A stretch of DNA of 64,000 nt from Prosopocoilus inquinatus (GCA_036172665.1 CM069874.1:48280707-48344706); one strand, 5' to 3'; numbered from the stretch's first letter, positions 33,470 through 45,172 are shown. Notes: a model not told the origin generated them from the sequence alone. Numbers and translations: made by a program.

Positions 33470-33763
33470 TCATCATAGCAATTGTATAACTTTAACAATT
33501 CAAAGTTTTGAAATAACAAAAGGCGATTTCTCCATTTTTACTCTTATGATACCGTTGTGAGAATATTGAGACACTCGTCAGAACTTTTAAAAATCTCTGT
33601 TATTTTTTTCTTTAAGGTGAAATACCGGGTGATCAATAGAATTCATAATTAGAGGAGGCTGTGATTGGTGCTAAATGGGGGGTGCGCGTTGTTCTGAAGG
33701 AAACACACGGAATTTCGATGTCGATGGTGAACAATTGTCTCTTATACCAATTCCTTCTAACAA

Positions 33764-33949
33764 CTATCTTATAGTTGACCGACGGTCAACCCAAATAAGG
33801 TGGTTAATCGTTCCAACGTTGTCTGAAGTCAAGGATATTTTCGGTCGTCTCATAGCGGGTATCTTATCTACGTGGTTTGGACCTTCTCGAAACTTTTTTG
33901 CCCAATCAAACAAGTTTGCCTTGAACGTACACTTATCCTCAAACTGCAC
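33764..33949 (-). pseudogene. N-terminal fragment of a mariner-type transposase
   Basis: A 61-codon minus-strand frame contains FDWAKKFREGPNHVDK and SDNVGTINHLIWVDRRST. This is the helix-turn-helix end and linker of mariner transposases (W.KRF..GR..V.DD.R.GRP......NV..V..L...DRR.T). The usual GRP is degraded to RRP. No catalytic domain follows. It is a lineage different from the four mariner copies at 48-63 kb. Confidence 0.65.
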
Positions 33950-34276
33950 TTTAGTCTTGTAAAGATTTCAGATGATAAAATACTTTAATTCATTAAAAAA
34001 ATTAACAATTATGCATTGCGCTACAAGAAATGGTACTTCTTTCTTTAACATACTAATTTTATTATTGGTAGCGTAAAGAAAAGAATTTGATTGTTACTAA
34101 AGACAACTTGGAATTGTTGGAATTGTCTTCTATGCTCAAGGCAACTAGATTCTCTTTTATATTTGAACCCTCCTCGTATTAGGAAGAACTGAAGCTTTTG
34201 CTTGAGTAGTTTTACATTGGATAGGATGTTTCCTTGTTTTGTGAATGTTTTAATTTTGTTGAAACAAAGTAACCCC

Positions 34277-34398
34277 ACGTCCTTTTTGAGTTATGGTCAA
34301 GCGATTGAATGGTAATCTCCAGTCATCAAGATCAAGTATCTGGTCATGGAAGTCGCAATTTTTTCTAAGCTTTCTGTGACATTTGTCGCATACAAGAT
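34277..34398 (-). other. Cysteine-pair peptide resembling half a ZAD-type zinc finger
   Basis: One minus-strand frame reads NLVCDKCHRKLRKNCDFHDQ and then LDLDDWRLPFNRLTI. The C-x2-C followed by a basic, aromatic helix resembles the second half of insect ZAD domains (ICxKCLxKL..A..F). The first cysteine pair would lie where a short MITE fragment now sits. It could be a chance resemblance. Confidence 0.25.
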
Positions 34399-34410
34399 TA
34401 GCTGATATAC

Positions 34411-34440
34411 AGGGTGCTGCATTTTGAAATGCAACATAGG
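34411..34440. repeat. Terminal fragment of the GGGTGCTGCATTTTGAAA MITE
   Basis: CAGGGTGCTGCATTTTGAAA followed by TGCAACATAGGAAAT matches the left end of the complete element at 34522, but the copy stops after about 35 bp. Confidence 0.65.
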
Positions 34441-34521
34441 AAATAACATAAACAACAAACATTGGAGGAATGGTTGGGATCTAAGTTATCTATTGCCCTT
34501 TTAATCTGCTTCGCCGATATA

Positions 34522-35083
34522 CCGGGTGCTGCATTTTGAAACGCGACATAGGAAATCCCATGTTACTTGAAAGGTGCTCGAATATTGGCTTCCCTAATTA
34601 TTTCACGGCAAAATTCCATTTAGGTTTTTTAAAGTAGTCTTCAAGATAAATCTGTCTGTGAAGTTTGAGAATTTTGTTTGCAGTTTCAAGATATTTAAAA
34701 AAGATTCAGTAACGAAACTTAATTAAAAAAAAAAACTATCAGCGCAGCCTTGATCAGTACCTAAATGTTAAAATAATTTACTGAAAAAGTTTTTTCTATT
34801 ATTTTTTTTCAAAAACGACCATATTTATTAATCATCTGTCCAGTTTTCACTATCATGATCAAGGCTGTGCTGATAGTTTGGTATAAATTGAATTTAGTTA
34901 CAGAATCTTTTTTTAAATATCTTAAAACTCAGCGTATGAAAAATTCTCAAACTTCACAAACAGATTCATTTTGAAGAGTACTTTAAAAAAAACATAAATG
35001 GATTGATGTTGTAAAATAATTAGGAAAGCTAATATTCGAAAATCTTTAAATTAACATGGGATTTCCTATGTTGCAGCACCCTG
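34522..35083. mobile_element. Foldback MITE with about 230-bp arms, 562 bp
   Basis: 34522-34765 and about 34850-35083 are inverted copies. The outer ends are CCGGGTGCTGCATTTTGAAA and the mirror of TGCAGCACCCTG. Inner shared words include ACATAGGAAATCCCATGTTA, GTGAAGTTTGAGAATTT and CTATCAGC(G/A)CAGCCTTGATC. TA flanks both sides (34520-34521, 35084-35085). There is no coding sequence. Confidence 0.8.
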
Positions 35084-35188
35084 TATAAATTATTTTGACG
35101 GAATTATTTGAATGTCTTAACTGAGTTAATGAATTAGTATTCGACCGTTCAAAAACAAAAGAAAAATATCTAGAACTTCAGAAATGTC

Positions 35189-35371
35189 CTAATCAGTCGT
35201 CGCAGCGCCACTTGGATGATTAATTATTTTGGAAATAGATATTGAGTTTTTGTTTGTTTGTAACAAATGATCAAAATACTTTTCGAGTACTTTATATAGT
35301 ATTTTGTGATCTAAACAGTCAAAGGCCTTAGATCCTGGAGATATCCATGAGTAATGTTGTTTTCTTCCCAC
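35189..35371 (-). pseudogene. Non-LTR reverse transcriptase scrap
   Basis: The minus-strand frame contains SKAFDCLDHKILYKVLEKY. This matches the (L)SKAFD.(V/L)(D/N)H..L...L...G block of non-LTR reverse transcriptases, which includes the first catalytic Asp. The flanks do not continue the domain. Confidence 0.65.
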
Positions 35372-35712
35372 GCTTCTAAGATGTTATTTAAGAATTTGTA
35401 TAATCAAGGTAAATGTAAACAGACAAAAAATCATTGCGCTGCAGAAACAATACATTTGCCGTTTCTGAACTACATCTAAAATTTAGGAATTATTGTGTAC
35501 TAATACCACCTAATAGGTCTTGTTTCAAATAATTCAGCATTAAGCGGGTAAAGTGAAAAAGATTTAGCTTCTACCCTGTATCGTTTCAATTAGTTGAATA
35601 TCCTTAAGTTATGTTAAAATGGCATACAATCTTTGTATTATTTCAGTGGCATTCTGTTATTGGGGCATTGTGCCTGTTGAGTGGACTTGTTATTAAAAAA
35701 ATAAAATAAAAT

Positions 35713-35763
35713 TATGGCATTAGAGGAATTGCGCTGAAGTGGCTACAGCATATGTACTACGAC
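35713..35763 (+). pseudogene. Tiny non-LTR reverse transcriptase scrap, opposite strand
   Basis: The frame reads YGIRGIALKWLQHMY, the (H)YGIRG.AL.W...YL block that directly follows the KAFD block in non-LTR reverse transcriptases. It is on the + strand, whereas the KAFD scrap 350 bp upstream is on the minus strand, so either an inversion or two separate insertions is implied. Confidence 0.55.
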
Positions 35764-37199
35764 GCTCAACTTAAGTGATACTCCTGCATGCGAACTACAT
35801 CCTTAAGGACAATCAGCGCAAGGGCTACGAAATTGTCAAATGTGTTAGAAACTTGTGTGGCCGCCATTGATCAACAGCCTAATTGAGATAAGATTTGGTA
35901 ACCGGGGAAGTACCAGTATGTGGGTGGAGGCAGACGCTGAGACAGCAGATAGCGTCAGCGAGTGCAGATCTACATGTAAACAGTGCAGTGCTGCCAATGA
36001 CCGGGAAATTTCCCGAATTTTGGGAAAAATCACACGGTGGTGGGAATATACAAATTTGCGGAAGAAATCGGGAATTTTAGATATCAAAACCCGAGAAAAT
36101 ATTATAAAAACAACTCGTTGTGTTCTGTTTAACACTGAAAACAAAAAAAGTCTTTCAGTTCCGAAGTTGAGTAGTACGAGCGAGTGCAGCGCTTAAAAAG
36201 CGATACGAGTTTAGAAAATACTTTTCTAAGGAGATTGCGCACAGTATTTATAGAAAATAAAAAATAGTATGTAGTTTAGTACGTCATTACGTTTAAATTG
36301 TTGCCGTGTTGTAAAGTCCCACTTTACTTAAATAATTATGATGTCGTTTACTGTATGAAATGCGGAGAAGGTTCATTATGCACTTTTTACGATAACGTAC
36401 GTAATGCCCTCTGTTAGATGCGTCAAGAAACCTACCTGTCAATTTTTAATATAGAATGTCAAAAACAAAAATGGCAATCAATTGTCGAGAAAAAAGCGTA
36501 AAATAAACTCACATCGAGTAATGGAAAACAAAAGACGATCAATCGATAATTAAAAAACAAAACACCGTCGAATCAAATCAAACAAAAGAGAAAACAAAAA
36601 AAAAGATAATAAACCGATAGTTAACACATAAAAATAAAGCAAATAAAATCGATTAAAAGAAAAAATTAAGGTCGAGCAATTGCTTACATTGAAAAGTGAA
36701 ATAAATAAAGGCAAATGAATTTCAAAAACAACACGAAACACGAAACAAAAGACGATTGGTGATGAAAATAAGACTAAAATAAAGATTCTATGAAACTAAA
36801 TGAATCGAATCGAAAACACTAAAGTTTGGATAAAAAGAAAAACAAAAGGGAAGTGATAATTCAAATATAAAAATAATAGAATCGGCGAGCGATCGGTTTA
36901 AAATTAAAAAAATCAAATCAAAATAAATAGCAAATTGTCAAAATTTAATGAAATTTAAATTTAACATTATTAGTATATCTCCACCTACTGTTTTAGAAAT
37001 ATTAATTAACTTCGAAAGGGGGTAAATGAAAAGTTTTATTTCCTTGTAAGAGGTCGATGTTTAAAAAAAGGTTGGGAACCTCTGTCCAACGATTGCTGGA
37101 CACCCGGTGTTTAATTATTTTTCAATGTGCGGGAAAAAACGGGAATTTTCATTAGAATTTGCGGGATTTCAGACTTAACACGATTGGCAGCACTAAATA
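35764..37199. other. No gene recognised
   Basis: 35850-36200 has moderately GC-rich short frames on both strands without family resemblance. 36420-36960 is A-rich (many AAAACAAAA and AAATAAA words) and low in complexity. Confidence 0.35.
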
Positions 37200-37236
37200 A
37201 TAATATTATAATAATAATAATAATAATAATAATATA
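37200..37236. repeat. (ATA/ATT)n microsatellite, likely 3' tail of the minus-strand retrotransposon
   Basis: About nine ATA triplets. On the minus strand this reads as an ATT/TTA tract about 200 bp after the end of the retrotransposon's coding frame, where some non-LTR elements carry a simple-repeat tail. Confidence 0.6.
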
Positions 37237-37442
37237 TTTCGCTCCATAAATATCAGTGTAGAACATGTCAATTTAATAAAGTTGTAAATACAAAGTAAAA
37301 TGATACATGTACGTATATACAATTAATACATATATGATAACAAATAAAAGTGCACGTGTACAAATTACATTTAAATATCACAGACAATGCTGGTTTTAAA
37401 AAAATTTTCGTAAGAATAAAAAGCGCTTTTATGAAGATGTCG

Positions 37443-37989
37443 TTATAGCACAGCTTTGAATTGCTGATAAGTTAAATCTCTAATTTTTGAGGGAATAACA
37501 TCGCAAATTTTTATCAATTGAAATACGACGTTTCTCTGAACCTTTGACAAGTTAGTTTGAGGTGTATTAAGGTAACAGTTTGTTTTTCCGCGTGTATGGT
37601 GATTATGATCTAATATGTAGAGCGCATTCGAGGATGTAAAGTCCACACAAGGTATATATCTTTTTAGTTCTGAAGATATTTTGACATGATTCTCTCACAT
37701 TTAAGTTAAAAATGCTTCTGATGCAACGTTTTTGCAGCTTAAAGATCCTGTCTTTGTCGGTCGAATTTCCCCAGAATATTATTTCATTCTTCATTCTTGA
37801 AGTGACATAAGCATAATAAGCACAAAGAGCAGCTTCTTGATTGACTGAGTAGCAAGCTTTCGAAGAGCATAACTTAGTGGTCCAAGCTTAGCAGCTAGAT
37901 AATATACATGGGGAGACAAGTTGAGACATGAATCCAGCTTTAATCCAAGGAAGAGAACTTCTTCACCACTGGTAAGTATTTTATTATTA
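37443..37989 (-). pseudogene. C-terminal region of the non-LTR reverse transcriptase protein
   Basis: Three minus-strand frames in succession carry FLGLKLDSCLNLSPHV (the FLG..LD block after the catalytic centre), then IIFWGNSTDKDRIFKLQKRC with IRSIFNLNVRESCQNIFR and LCGLYILECALHI, then LDHNHHTRGKTN. This is the thumb and C-terminal signature of Jockey/CR1-type elements ((L)WGNS......I..LQK...R.I.......SC...F......L...Y..E). Frameshifts separate the three frames. Confidence 0.8.
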
Positions 37990-37991
37990 TA

Positions 37992-39931
37992 CAGCGTGGA
38001 AACTAAGTAGCGGATAAAATCCATAACTCCGTTAATATTTGTAATAAAGCAAAAATCTAAAAGGGGTATAGCGATTCAAATTACAGCGCATAAGAAGAAG
38101 TATATTTTGAGATATTTTCATGATTTTTTTTTTAAGTTATGACGTCATCAAGATTTTTTTTAATGACAACCTATACTTTTTATTTTTTATTTCGGTGGGA
38201 TTCTTTAACCTGCTTTCAACAGTATAAAATTTTGGATCGATTACATAACAAAAAGTTCAAGAAAAACGGCCATAAAAGTTTAATTGTAAAGTTGAACAAA
38301 TAAACAGAACATCTAGTTAGCTAGGATTAAAACGAAACAAAATTAAGGTGTAAATAAACAAAATTTGATTTTGACAGTCATTGAAATCACAATAAATGTT
38401 CAAACTGACGACCATGCACCAACTGACAATACCCAAGACGCTCATAACATTCATTTATTACATTTTGAGTAGTTTGAGGTGTTATTAACCTACACTCCTG
38501 TCGAATTCTTTCTTTAAGATCGTCTAAGTTGTTAGGTCTATTTTTATACACCTTGCTTTTTAAGTACCCCCATAGAAAAAAGTCTAATGGCGTTAGATCA
38601 GGGGATCTAGCTGGCCATTCCATTGGACCTTTTCTTCCTATCCATCTACCTGGGAACATATCGTCCAAATAACGTCGCACATCAACTGCGTAGTGTGGCG
38701 GAGCACCGTCGTGTTGCATCCAAATGTTATTGTTTGGTACGTCACAGTCATTTTCATTAGGAAATAATATCGCCAATGCAGGTACTAATTCGAATTGTAA
38801 GAAGTGTAGATATTTCTCACCAGTTAAATTACCTTCGATAAAGAATGGACCTAAAATTCTGTCACCGACAATTCCTGTCCATACGTTGAGCTTCTGGGGA
38901 TGTTGAGTATGAGCTTCTTGCATCCAGTGGGGATTTTCCCTAGACCAATATCGACAATTATGTCTGTTAACAGTTCCATGTAAAGTAAAACTTGCCTCAT
39001 CAGAAAAAATTATACGCTGCGAGAACATTGGATCACGATTGCAAATTTCCAACATTTCTTCACAAAATTCTTGTCTATGATCATAGTCAGTTTCTGCTAA
39101 CTCATGGACTAATTTTACTTTATACGGATGAAACTTTTGCATTTTTAAAAGTTTCAGTACCGAGGTATGGCTCAGGTTGTGCTCTAAAGCAATGTCTCGA
39201 CTAGTCGAATGCGGATTATTTTCTATTTCTAGTAAAATATCAAGCTGCACATCGTCAATTAATTTTGTCTTAGGGTGGCCAGTTTTTGGAAGGTCTTTCA
39301 CAATACCGTAATTTCGAAATTTATTTTCTATTCTGCTGACTGTGGATTGACTTATTTGCTGATCAGGATATTTGTCTATAAAAAGTCGACACACCTCTTG
39401 ATGAGTTCTAATTCGATCGCCATACCCAATCATCATTAGAACTTCAATTCTTTGTTTTTCAGTCAGCAACACCATTTTGGTAAAAGGTTTTTAATAATTA
39501 GTGTAACTCTTACTATCCACAGGGAATAAAAATACTCACTTTATTGTGATAGGTATTTACAAGTTCTTGTCAATCAAACAAATTTGTTTGTTTTACACCT
39601 AGCTAACTAGATATTCAGTTAATTTCTTCAACTTTACAATTAAACTTTTATGGCCGTTTTTCTTGAATTTTTTGTTATGTAATCGATTCAAAATTTTATA
39701 CTGTTGAAAGTAGGTTAAAAAAACCCACCGAAATCAAAAATAAAAAATATAGGTTGTCATTTAAAAAAAATCTTGATGACGTCATAACTTAAAAAAAATT
39801 CATGAAAATATCTCAAAATATACTTCTTCTTATGCGCTGTAATTTGAATCGCTATACCCCTTTTAGATTTTTGCTTTATTACAAATATTAACGGAGTTAT
39901 GGATTTTATCCGCTACTTAGTTTCCACGCTG
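37992..39931 (-). mobile_element. D,D41D transposon with about 330-bp terminal inverted repeats, 1.94 kb
   Basis: The arms at 37992-38325 and 39599-39931 are inverted copies with only scattered differences. Both start CAGCGTGGAAACTAAGTAGC and include AGCGATTCAAATTACAGCGC and AAGTTATGACGTCATCAAGA; both end at CTAGTTAGCTAGG. TA lies on each side (37990-37991, 39932-39933); the local TATA makes the exact boundary ambiguous by 2 bp. It is inserted in a non-LTR reverse-transcriptase gene, and the host element's frame resumes on each side. The transposase gene is intact. Confidence 0.93.
38387..39475 (-). CDS. D,D41D mariner-type transposase, full length (362 aa)
   Basis: Minus-strand ATG at 39473-39475 (AAAATGGTG), uninterrupted to the stop at 38387. 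The N-terminal helix-turn-helix includes QQISQSTVSRIENKFRNYG, and the second DNA-binding part includes NPHSTSRDIALEHNLSHTSV. The catalytic residues are in RIIFSDEASF (about residue 160), WMQHDGAPPHYA (about 255) and RSPDLTPLDFFLWG (about 297), with 41 residues between the second and third Asp. The length matches the other D,D41D transposase in this window (361 aa), but the two proteins are clearly diverged, so they belong to different lineages. The C-terminus ends HGRQFEHLL. All features of an active transposase are present. Confidence 0.95.
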   Translation of the reverse strand: MVLLTEKQRIEVLMMIGYGDRIRTHQEVCRLFIDKYPDQQISQSTVSRIENKFRNYGIVKDLPKTGHPKTKLIDDVQLDILLEIENNPHSTSRDIALEHNLSHTSVLKLLKMQKFHPYKVKLVHELAETDYDHRQEFCEEMLEICNRDPMFSQRIIFSDEASFTLHGTVNRHNCRYWSRENPHWMQEAHTQHPQKLNVWTGIVGDRILGPFFIEGNLTGEKYLHFLQFELVPALAILFPNENDCDVPNNNIWMQHDGAPPHYAVDVRRYLDDMFPGRWIGRKGPMEWPARSPDLTPLDFFLWGYLKSKVYKNRPNNLDDLKERIRQECRLITPQTTQNVINECYERLGYCQLVHGRQFEHLL

Positions 39932-39933
39932 TA

Positions 39934-41085
39934 TAATAGGTTTATATTATCAACTTTTGTTGGCGAAAACCTTAATATATTTGTTTTTTCTAAATTTAAT
40001 TTTAAGTTATTAGCACTAAACCATTCTTCTAGAGCACTGAGAGAGTTACAAATGTTTTTTTCAAGTAATTCCATATTGGGAGCTAACAACTGACGTGTCG
40101 TCGGCGAAGAGAGCAGTAAAACTACTTTGGCATGTCATTTATATAAATCAAGAATAGTTATGGACCTAAAATGGATCCCTGTGGAACTCCCTTTGTTACA
40201 TATTCCCAAGAGGAGAATATTTTTTTTCCTTCAGTTCTTGCTACAACACACTGTTTTCTCTCATGTAGGTAAGATTTAATTAGTTATAATGTCGTACCTC
40301 TGAATCCCATTCTTTCCAGTTTCTGTAGCAAAACGTGATGATCCACACTATCGAATGCTTTGGACAGGTCCATAAACATTCCCACAGCAGTATCTCCAGC
40401 ATTAATTGCTTCAAGTGTTTCGGAAACAATTTGATAAATTGTTGTAGCGGTGGAACGACCTTTTTGGTAGCCACTTTGATGATGACTTATAATTTTATTG
40501 GCAGTCAAGAAATTATTCATTCTGGTGTGTATAATCTTCTCAAATACTTTTAAGATATTAGAGAGAAGCGCTATCGGTCTATAATTTGTAATTTTTGTCC
40601 TGTCTCCTTTCTTGTAAATCGGTTTTATAACTGATTCTTTAAGTTTATCTGGGAAAATACCCATTTCCAACGACATATTTATTATATATGCCAAGGGTTC
40701 TGCTATAGAGGTAACAATTTTTTTAACAGGTATGTCATCGTATCCCGTAGAAGAAGTTTTCTTGAGATCCATTATAGTTCGAGCTACTTCCTGATAGTTG
40801 GTTGGAGCAAAAAAGCAAGAATTATGGTTGATTTTTACCAGTTCTACATTTACCTGCCTTCCTGCATTTATATTTTCACATGCATTTAAAAAATAATTGT
40901 TTATTAAATTTAAGGTATCCATGTTATCTTTTATGGTATCGTTTTTTTCGATATCCTCCAGTACAAACTTCTGTTGTCTCTTTGTGTTTTTGTTAGTTTT
41001 AATGATTTGCCACGTAGCTTTAATTTCATTGTTAGAGTTTATTAGATAGTCTGAGTTACTTTTAAGCAGTGAATAGTCGAGTTGA
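39934..41085 (-). pseudogene. Reverse transcriptase domain of the split non-LTR element
   Basis: The frame 40922-40284 encodes NNYFLNACENI, then GYDDIPVKKI, KPIYKKGDRTKITNYRPIAL, HQSGYQKGRSTATTI and MFMDLSKAFDSVDHHVLLQK. These are the fingers and palm blocks of a non-LTR reverse transcriptase, including the first catalytic Asp. Beyond a frameshift near 40284, other frames continue with KGVPQGSILGP (about 40190) and LFADDTSVV (about 40095), the catalytic F/YADD box. The weaker linker NSNNEIKATWQIIKTNKN extends to about 41085. The copy is broken by frameshifts as well as by the transposon. Confidence 0.88.
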
Positions 41086-41090
41086 GACTC

Positions 41091-44000
41091 AGCAACTTAC
41101 AGGATGTCTTAGTAATACCTAATTGCTAATCTAGTAAAAGATTATTGTGCCAATAAACCAATTATTTTGTATCACTTTAGGTGGTTTTCTAACAAATGGT
41201 ATCATTTAAGCTGAGCGTCATTATACATATATACATAGCACATACTATAGGATGCTTTTGAAAAGTATGCGTTCACCACAACAGAGCGGTTTAATAAGGT
41301 TCACTTTCGATCTGGTTTATTGCCAATCCTAGGACACTTGTATGGATATTCACGGTCACTACCTAACGTACTGCTTATGAGAATGACATTGAATTGCATA
41401 CTTTCATCCGATATTTGTTCATTGCGATGCGAAAGGATACATTTCGAGAGCATCGCTGAAAGTATTCTTATTAAGGAGAAACCCGATAACAGACACATAA
41501 CACAACACGTAACATTTTGACAATCGTAGCACGCCGCTGGGCGTTAAGGTAATTATTATTTCCCCTCGGCGCTTTTGTTTCTGCCTTCTTCAAGTTACAA
41601 ATTAAAAGAACGCTAATAAATTTCAAAAAAAAACAGCCACGTCTGCTGTTAACGGTGAGTCAAACCGGCGTTTTCCAGATGCGATTTCGCTTATAAATGC
41701 ATACCTACGTGTTTGAGATCATGTTGCGTGTGATAGCGGGCCACAAATTAACGCGGCCTAAAATGAACCCGACGACGTGATTGTGCAACACGACCGGAGC
41801 ATTGACCGTTCCCTTGCATCTGTCTCAAGAAGAACTCCATTGTTGAACTGGAATATCCGATGGCTTGCGTTTTTTGGGGAATGTGAGGTCAAAGTGTACA
41901 ATAAATAGTCCCTACGATCTAAATCAAAAAACGTAAAATTATGTCAGGAATTTTTTAATTAAAATGATAGCCTGTCTACTTTCATTCTTATTTATACATA
42001 TACTTAATTAATTATTTATTGGTACAGCGACATAGTTTTCATTGCTTTGGTTCTTACAGCGTGTTTTGCACAAAGACATGTGTTTCAGACGAGTCTCACC
42101 GGCGCAAATTTAATAATTAAAATGCGAAGTTTAAGTTTCAAGATAAATTTACGTAAAAATATGTATAAATATACGTTCCTAGTCTACGTGATAGCCACCA
42201 CTCCGGAGGCTATATTTCATACAGTTTTCTTCCTCACATTACGCCCGCGTGAGCGGCCTTCAGCGAGTAACAGTGCTCGTTAGTATACCTGTATATTTTG
42301 TACCATGGTATGTCAGGTAACCAAAAGAGTTCAAGCGTTTTTTTAAACTTACAGGTTGCCATGAATAATTCTTAAGTTGCTTATCGATAGCACTTGTTTA
42401 TAAAGTGTCATCTACTTTAGTATTAATCCGTCTGCACTTGTAATACAATTCAAATTTTGGTAAATGTTTAATTTCTATTTTGAAATAATTTAAAATGGCA
42501 ACGAGCAAAACCTTTATTCGAGGTTGTTTACTTTATGAGTTCAAACTAGCTGCTTAGAGGCGGCGTGAAAAATTTGTACCGCATTCGAAGATGACGCTGT
42601 AAGTAATCGAAACAACACAGAAGTGGTTCTGTAGGATGTGCGGACGGGGGTTGGAACCCACCTTTCAACTAACTCCTTTTTGTCCCCAATTCTTTTAAAC
42701 CAACCGTACAAGTTTGGATCTCGATTCTCTTTGCGAGTAGCGTATTCTGGTTTAGCTAAAAGCCAGAAATCGGCTTCCACGAATTGCTCGAATGGTGTCT
42801 ACTTATATTTTCGGGATTACAGATTGTCTTTATCTCTTTCTCCGCTTACTTAAGAGTATTTATTTAAATTTAAGAGACATTTTCGTACATTAACAAGAGA
42901 TTTACAAAAAAAATGTCAATTCAATTTAATTAATTAATTATGTATTTAAAAGAGAGAAGGATTCGTTCAACAAAAACCAATGCATTTCTATAAAATTTGT
43001 TAGAAACTGAAATCTTAAGCAATAATGAATCTATTTTACCTAAATTCACCTTTGCTAAACGTGCATATTTCTAGGTACACTTTATTTAAATTAAATTTAG
43101 AAAATTAAACTGACAAAATAATTTTGGATTTTGGGAAAAGAAACTATAACGAAAGAAATTAAGACGCGTGTAAAATCGACGATTTCATATGTGGAACTGC
43201 CCTCGAACTTTCTTCTCTTGTCCTATTTATTATGAGGTCGAGGATGTCGTTGGAGTTAAAGCTGAATTTCGGTAACGCATGGAGCTTTCCAATGACTCGC
43301 CGTTGATTTTTGTTCTGCAAAGCGGTGCAATGCAAGCTTCTTCTTGTTTTCAGCATGAAACCCTAGTATGATATCATTTCTTGGTACATTGCAAGCTGAC
43401 TAATGCTTTCGTTATATGTATAAGCTCTTTGTTTTTAATATTGTTGCAAGTCAAATATTTTCCGAAATTGAGTTAAATTAGTTTTAGATTATTTAATAGC
43501 GGATGTTTGAAAATTAAATGTCAATAGTGTTACAGAAAACAATTGTAAAATGAAATTGGCAAAATAAATAATAATTGTTGCTGCTTGAAATAGGTCATTT
43601 TGCAATTAGGCTACTGTAACACATTGAAACGTTGTTTATTTGTTTAGTTGGATAGTTCTAAGATAGTCTTGGAGTTCACAAGAATTCTTTAGGGAGTTCT
43701 TAAAAACTTGTTAGGGGGTTATTTAGAGTTTAGTTTAGTTTATGAACATCACACCACTATGTGTAAGTAGTTAACTCTTTAAATACAGGGTTTTATTTTA
43801 CTGTGTGCAAATAAAAAAAAAACCTCAGTTTAATACTCGAAATGCTACCTTCTGCGGGTATTTTTTGGTGGCTACCCTGTCATAGCCAAAAAATTTCGGA
43901 TGGACCACTTGTTTGGAACTGCTGAAATGTGTAAGAAAGACAGGAAGGTCAACTTCTCCGTCTTCTCGGTTTGAACTCGCCCACCGATACCGCACTCGAT

Positions 44001-45172
44001 TTTCAACACACGTTTCGTAATAATAATCACTGATATCGTTTATAAAATATTTTATTTAAAATTTTAATTCACTAAGCGAAGTAATATGTTTTACGATATC
44101 AACTATCGACGAATAAATCCGAAAATTTATGCACCAATTAGGCAAGCGCGTTAAAAATGTTATTCTTTCACCCTTTTACGTAAATAAACTTTTACTGTAA
44201 TCTCGCTGCTAGCTATGAAAGTATTACAAGTTATGGTCCATGAAAAAAAAGTAAATGTCAAATTTTTATAAGTCTACTAAAAATAATATGGAATGAGAAA
44301 TTACAATTTGTTTGTATCTCGCTTTTAATTTGTTCGACAATTACGAATCGCAGCTTTTTGAATTGCACTAGATTTTAATTTAAAAATACTTAAACTTGTA
44401 ATTACTTGCAGTGAATAATTTAAATTGTAAACGTTTTGACTGGCCAGCTGATCAGAGCGGTTGATTTACGTCGTTCGTGCTCAGAATCAACCGAAATACT
44501 GACCCTGCCCTACTTTGGCTTTAGCTCATAATTGAAGAGGCTGCCGCGTTCCACTTTTACCTATGCCAGCAGTTCTCAAAACGGTTTAGTGAAAATCTGC
44601 CACTGCATTTTTCTCGAAAACTATCAAATTTTTGTTAAGAACACGTGAGTTCAATGGTTGCCATTTATGATGATATATTACAGGTTTAAATATTAGCACA
44701 CAGTGAAAGAACATCCTGTATATTTAGTTTAAATAATACCGCATTTTCTTTCTCCCTGCGCTCTAAGAACCTGCATGCGTAGTTCCGTTTTCGGTTTTTG
44801 CAAACAAATAAATCAAACGTGTTAAAAACGCGTAAATTAAACGGAATTACAAACGCACTGAGTGTAAGCAAATACTTTATTTGTTTATTGTCCAATGCTC
44901 TTGGCCTTCAAAATTGTTCTTTCTTCCGCGTGTTCGCGATTAATTCAAGGGCAGTTTTGAGCTGACGCGATTGTAAAAATTGCGATCGTGGCGGGCTGCA
45001 AGGCGTAACAATATTGTATTTTCAAATGAATCACACTTGACTTGATTTCTAATTCAAATGAATCATACTTCGACTTGATTTTCTATTTTGGTAATTTTCT
45101 TAGTATCTTAATTAAATAAAGTGTACTCAATTGCTGTGTGAATGTTCAACAGTAATTATTATTTTTACTCAC
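41091..45172. other. Mostly non-coding; no gene established
   Basis: Short frames occur at 41320-41520 (+), 42541-42780 (-) and 43159-43356 (-). The 42.5-kb one contains YATRKENRDPNLYGWFKRIG between an acceptor-like TTCTGGCTTTTAG and a donor-like GAAAG|GTGGGT and could be an exon, but nothing recognisable supports it. No paired repeat ends were found. This is the longest stretch of the window without an identified transposon. Confidence 0.35.

Larger units (their letters stand above)
37200..41090 (-). mobile_element. 5'-truncated non-LTR retrotransposon, split by a D,D41D transposon
   Basis: Reverse-transcriptase coding sequence lies on the minus strand on both sides of the element at 37992-39931. 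The upstream part covers 39934-41085 and the C-terminal part 37443-37989. The motifs and order fit the Jockey/CR1-like group of non-LTR elements. The endonuclease domain is absent, so the copy is 5'-truncated. A simple-repeat tract at 37200-37236 may mark its 3' tail. Confidence 0.8.

Noticed and set aside
42541..42780. Minus-strand exon-like frame with YGWFKRIGDKKELVE
   Set aside because: Splice-like borders exist, but there is no matching neighbour exon or family, so it is not listed as a gene; a transcript would change this.
43159..43356. 65-codon minus-strand frame with KNQRRVIGKLHALPKFSF
   Set aside because: No recognisable family and no paired splice site.
44691..44705. CACAGTG word near 44698 as another Transib-like end
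   Set aside because: The next bases are AAAG instead of G, and no inverted partner or 5-bp duplication was found.
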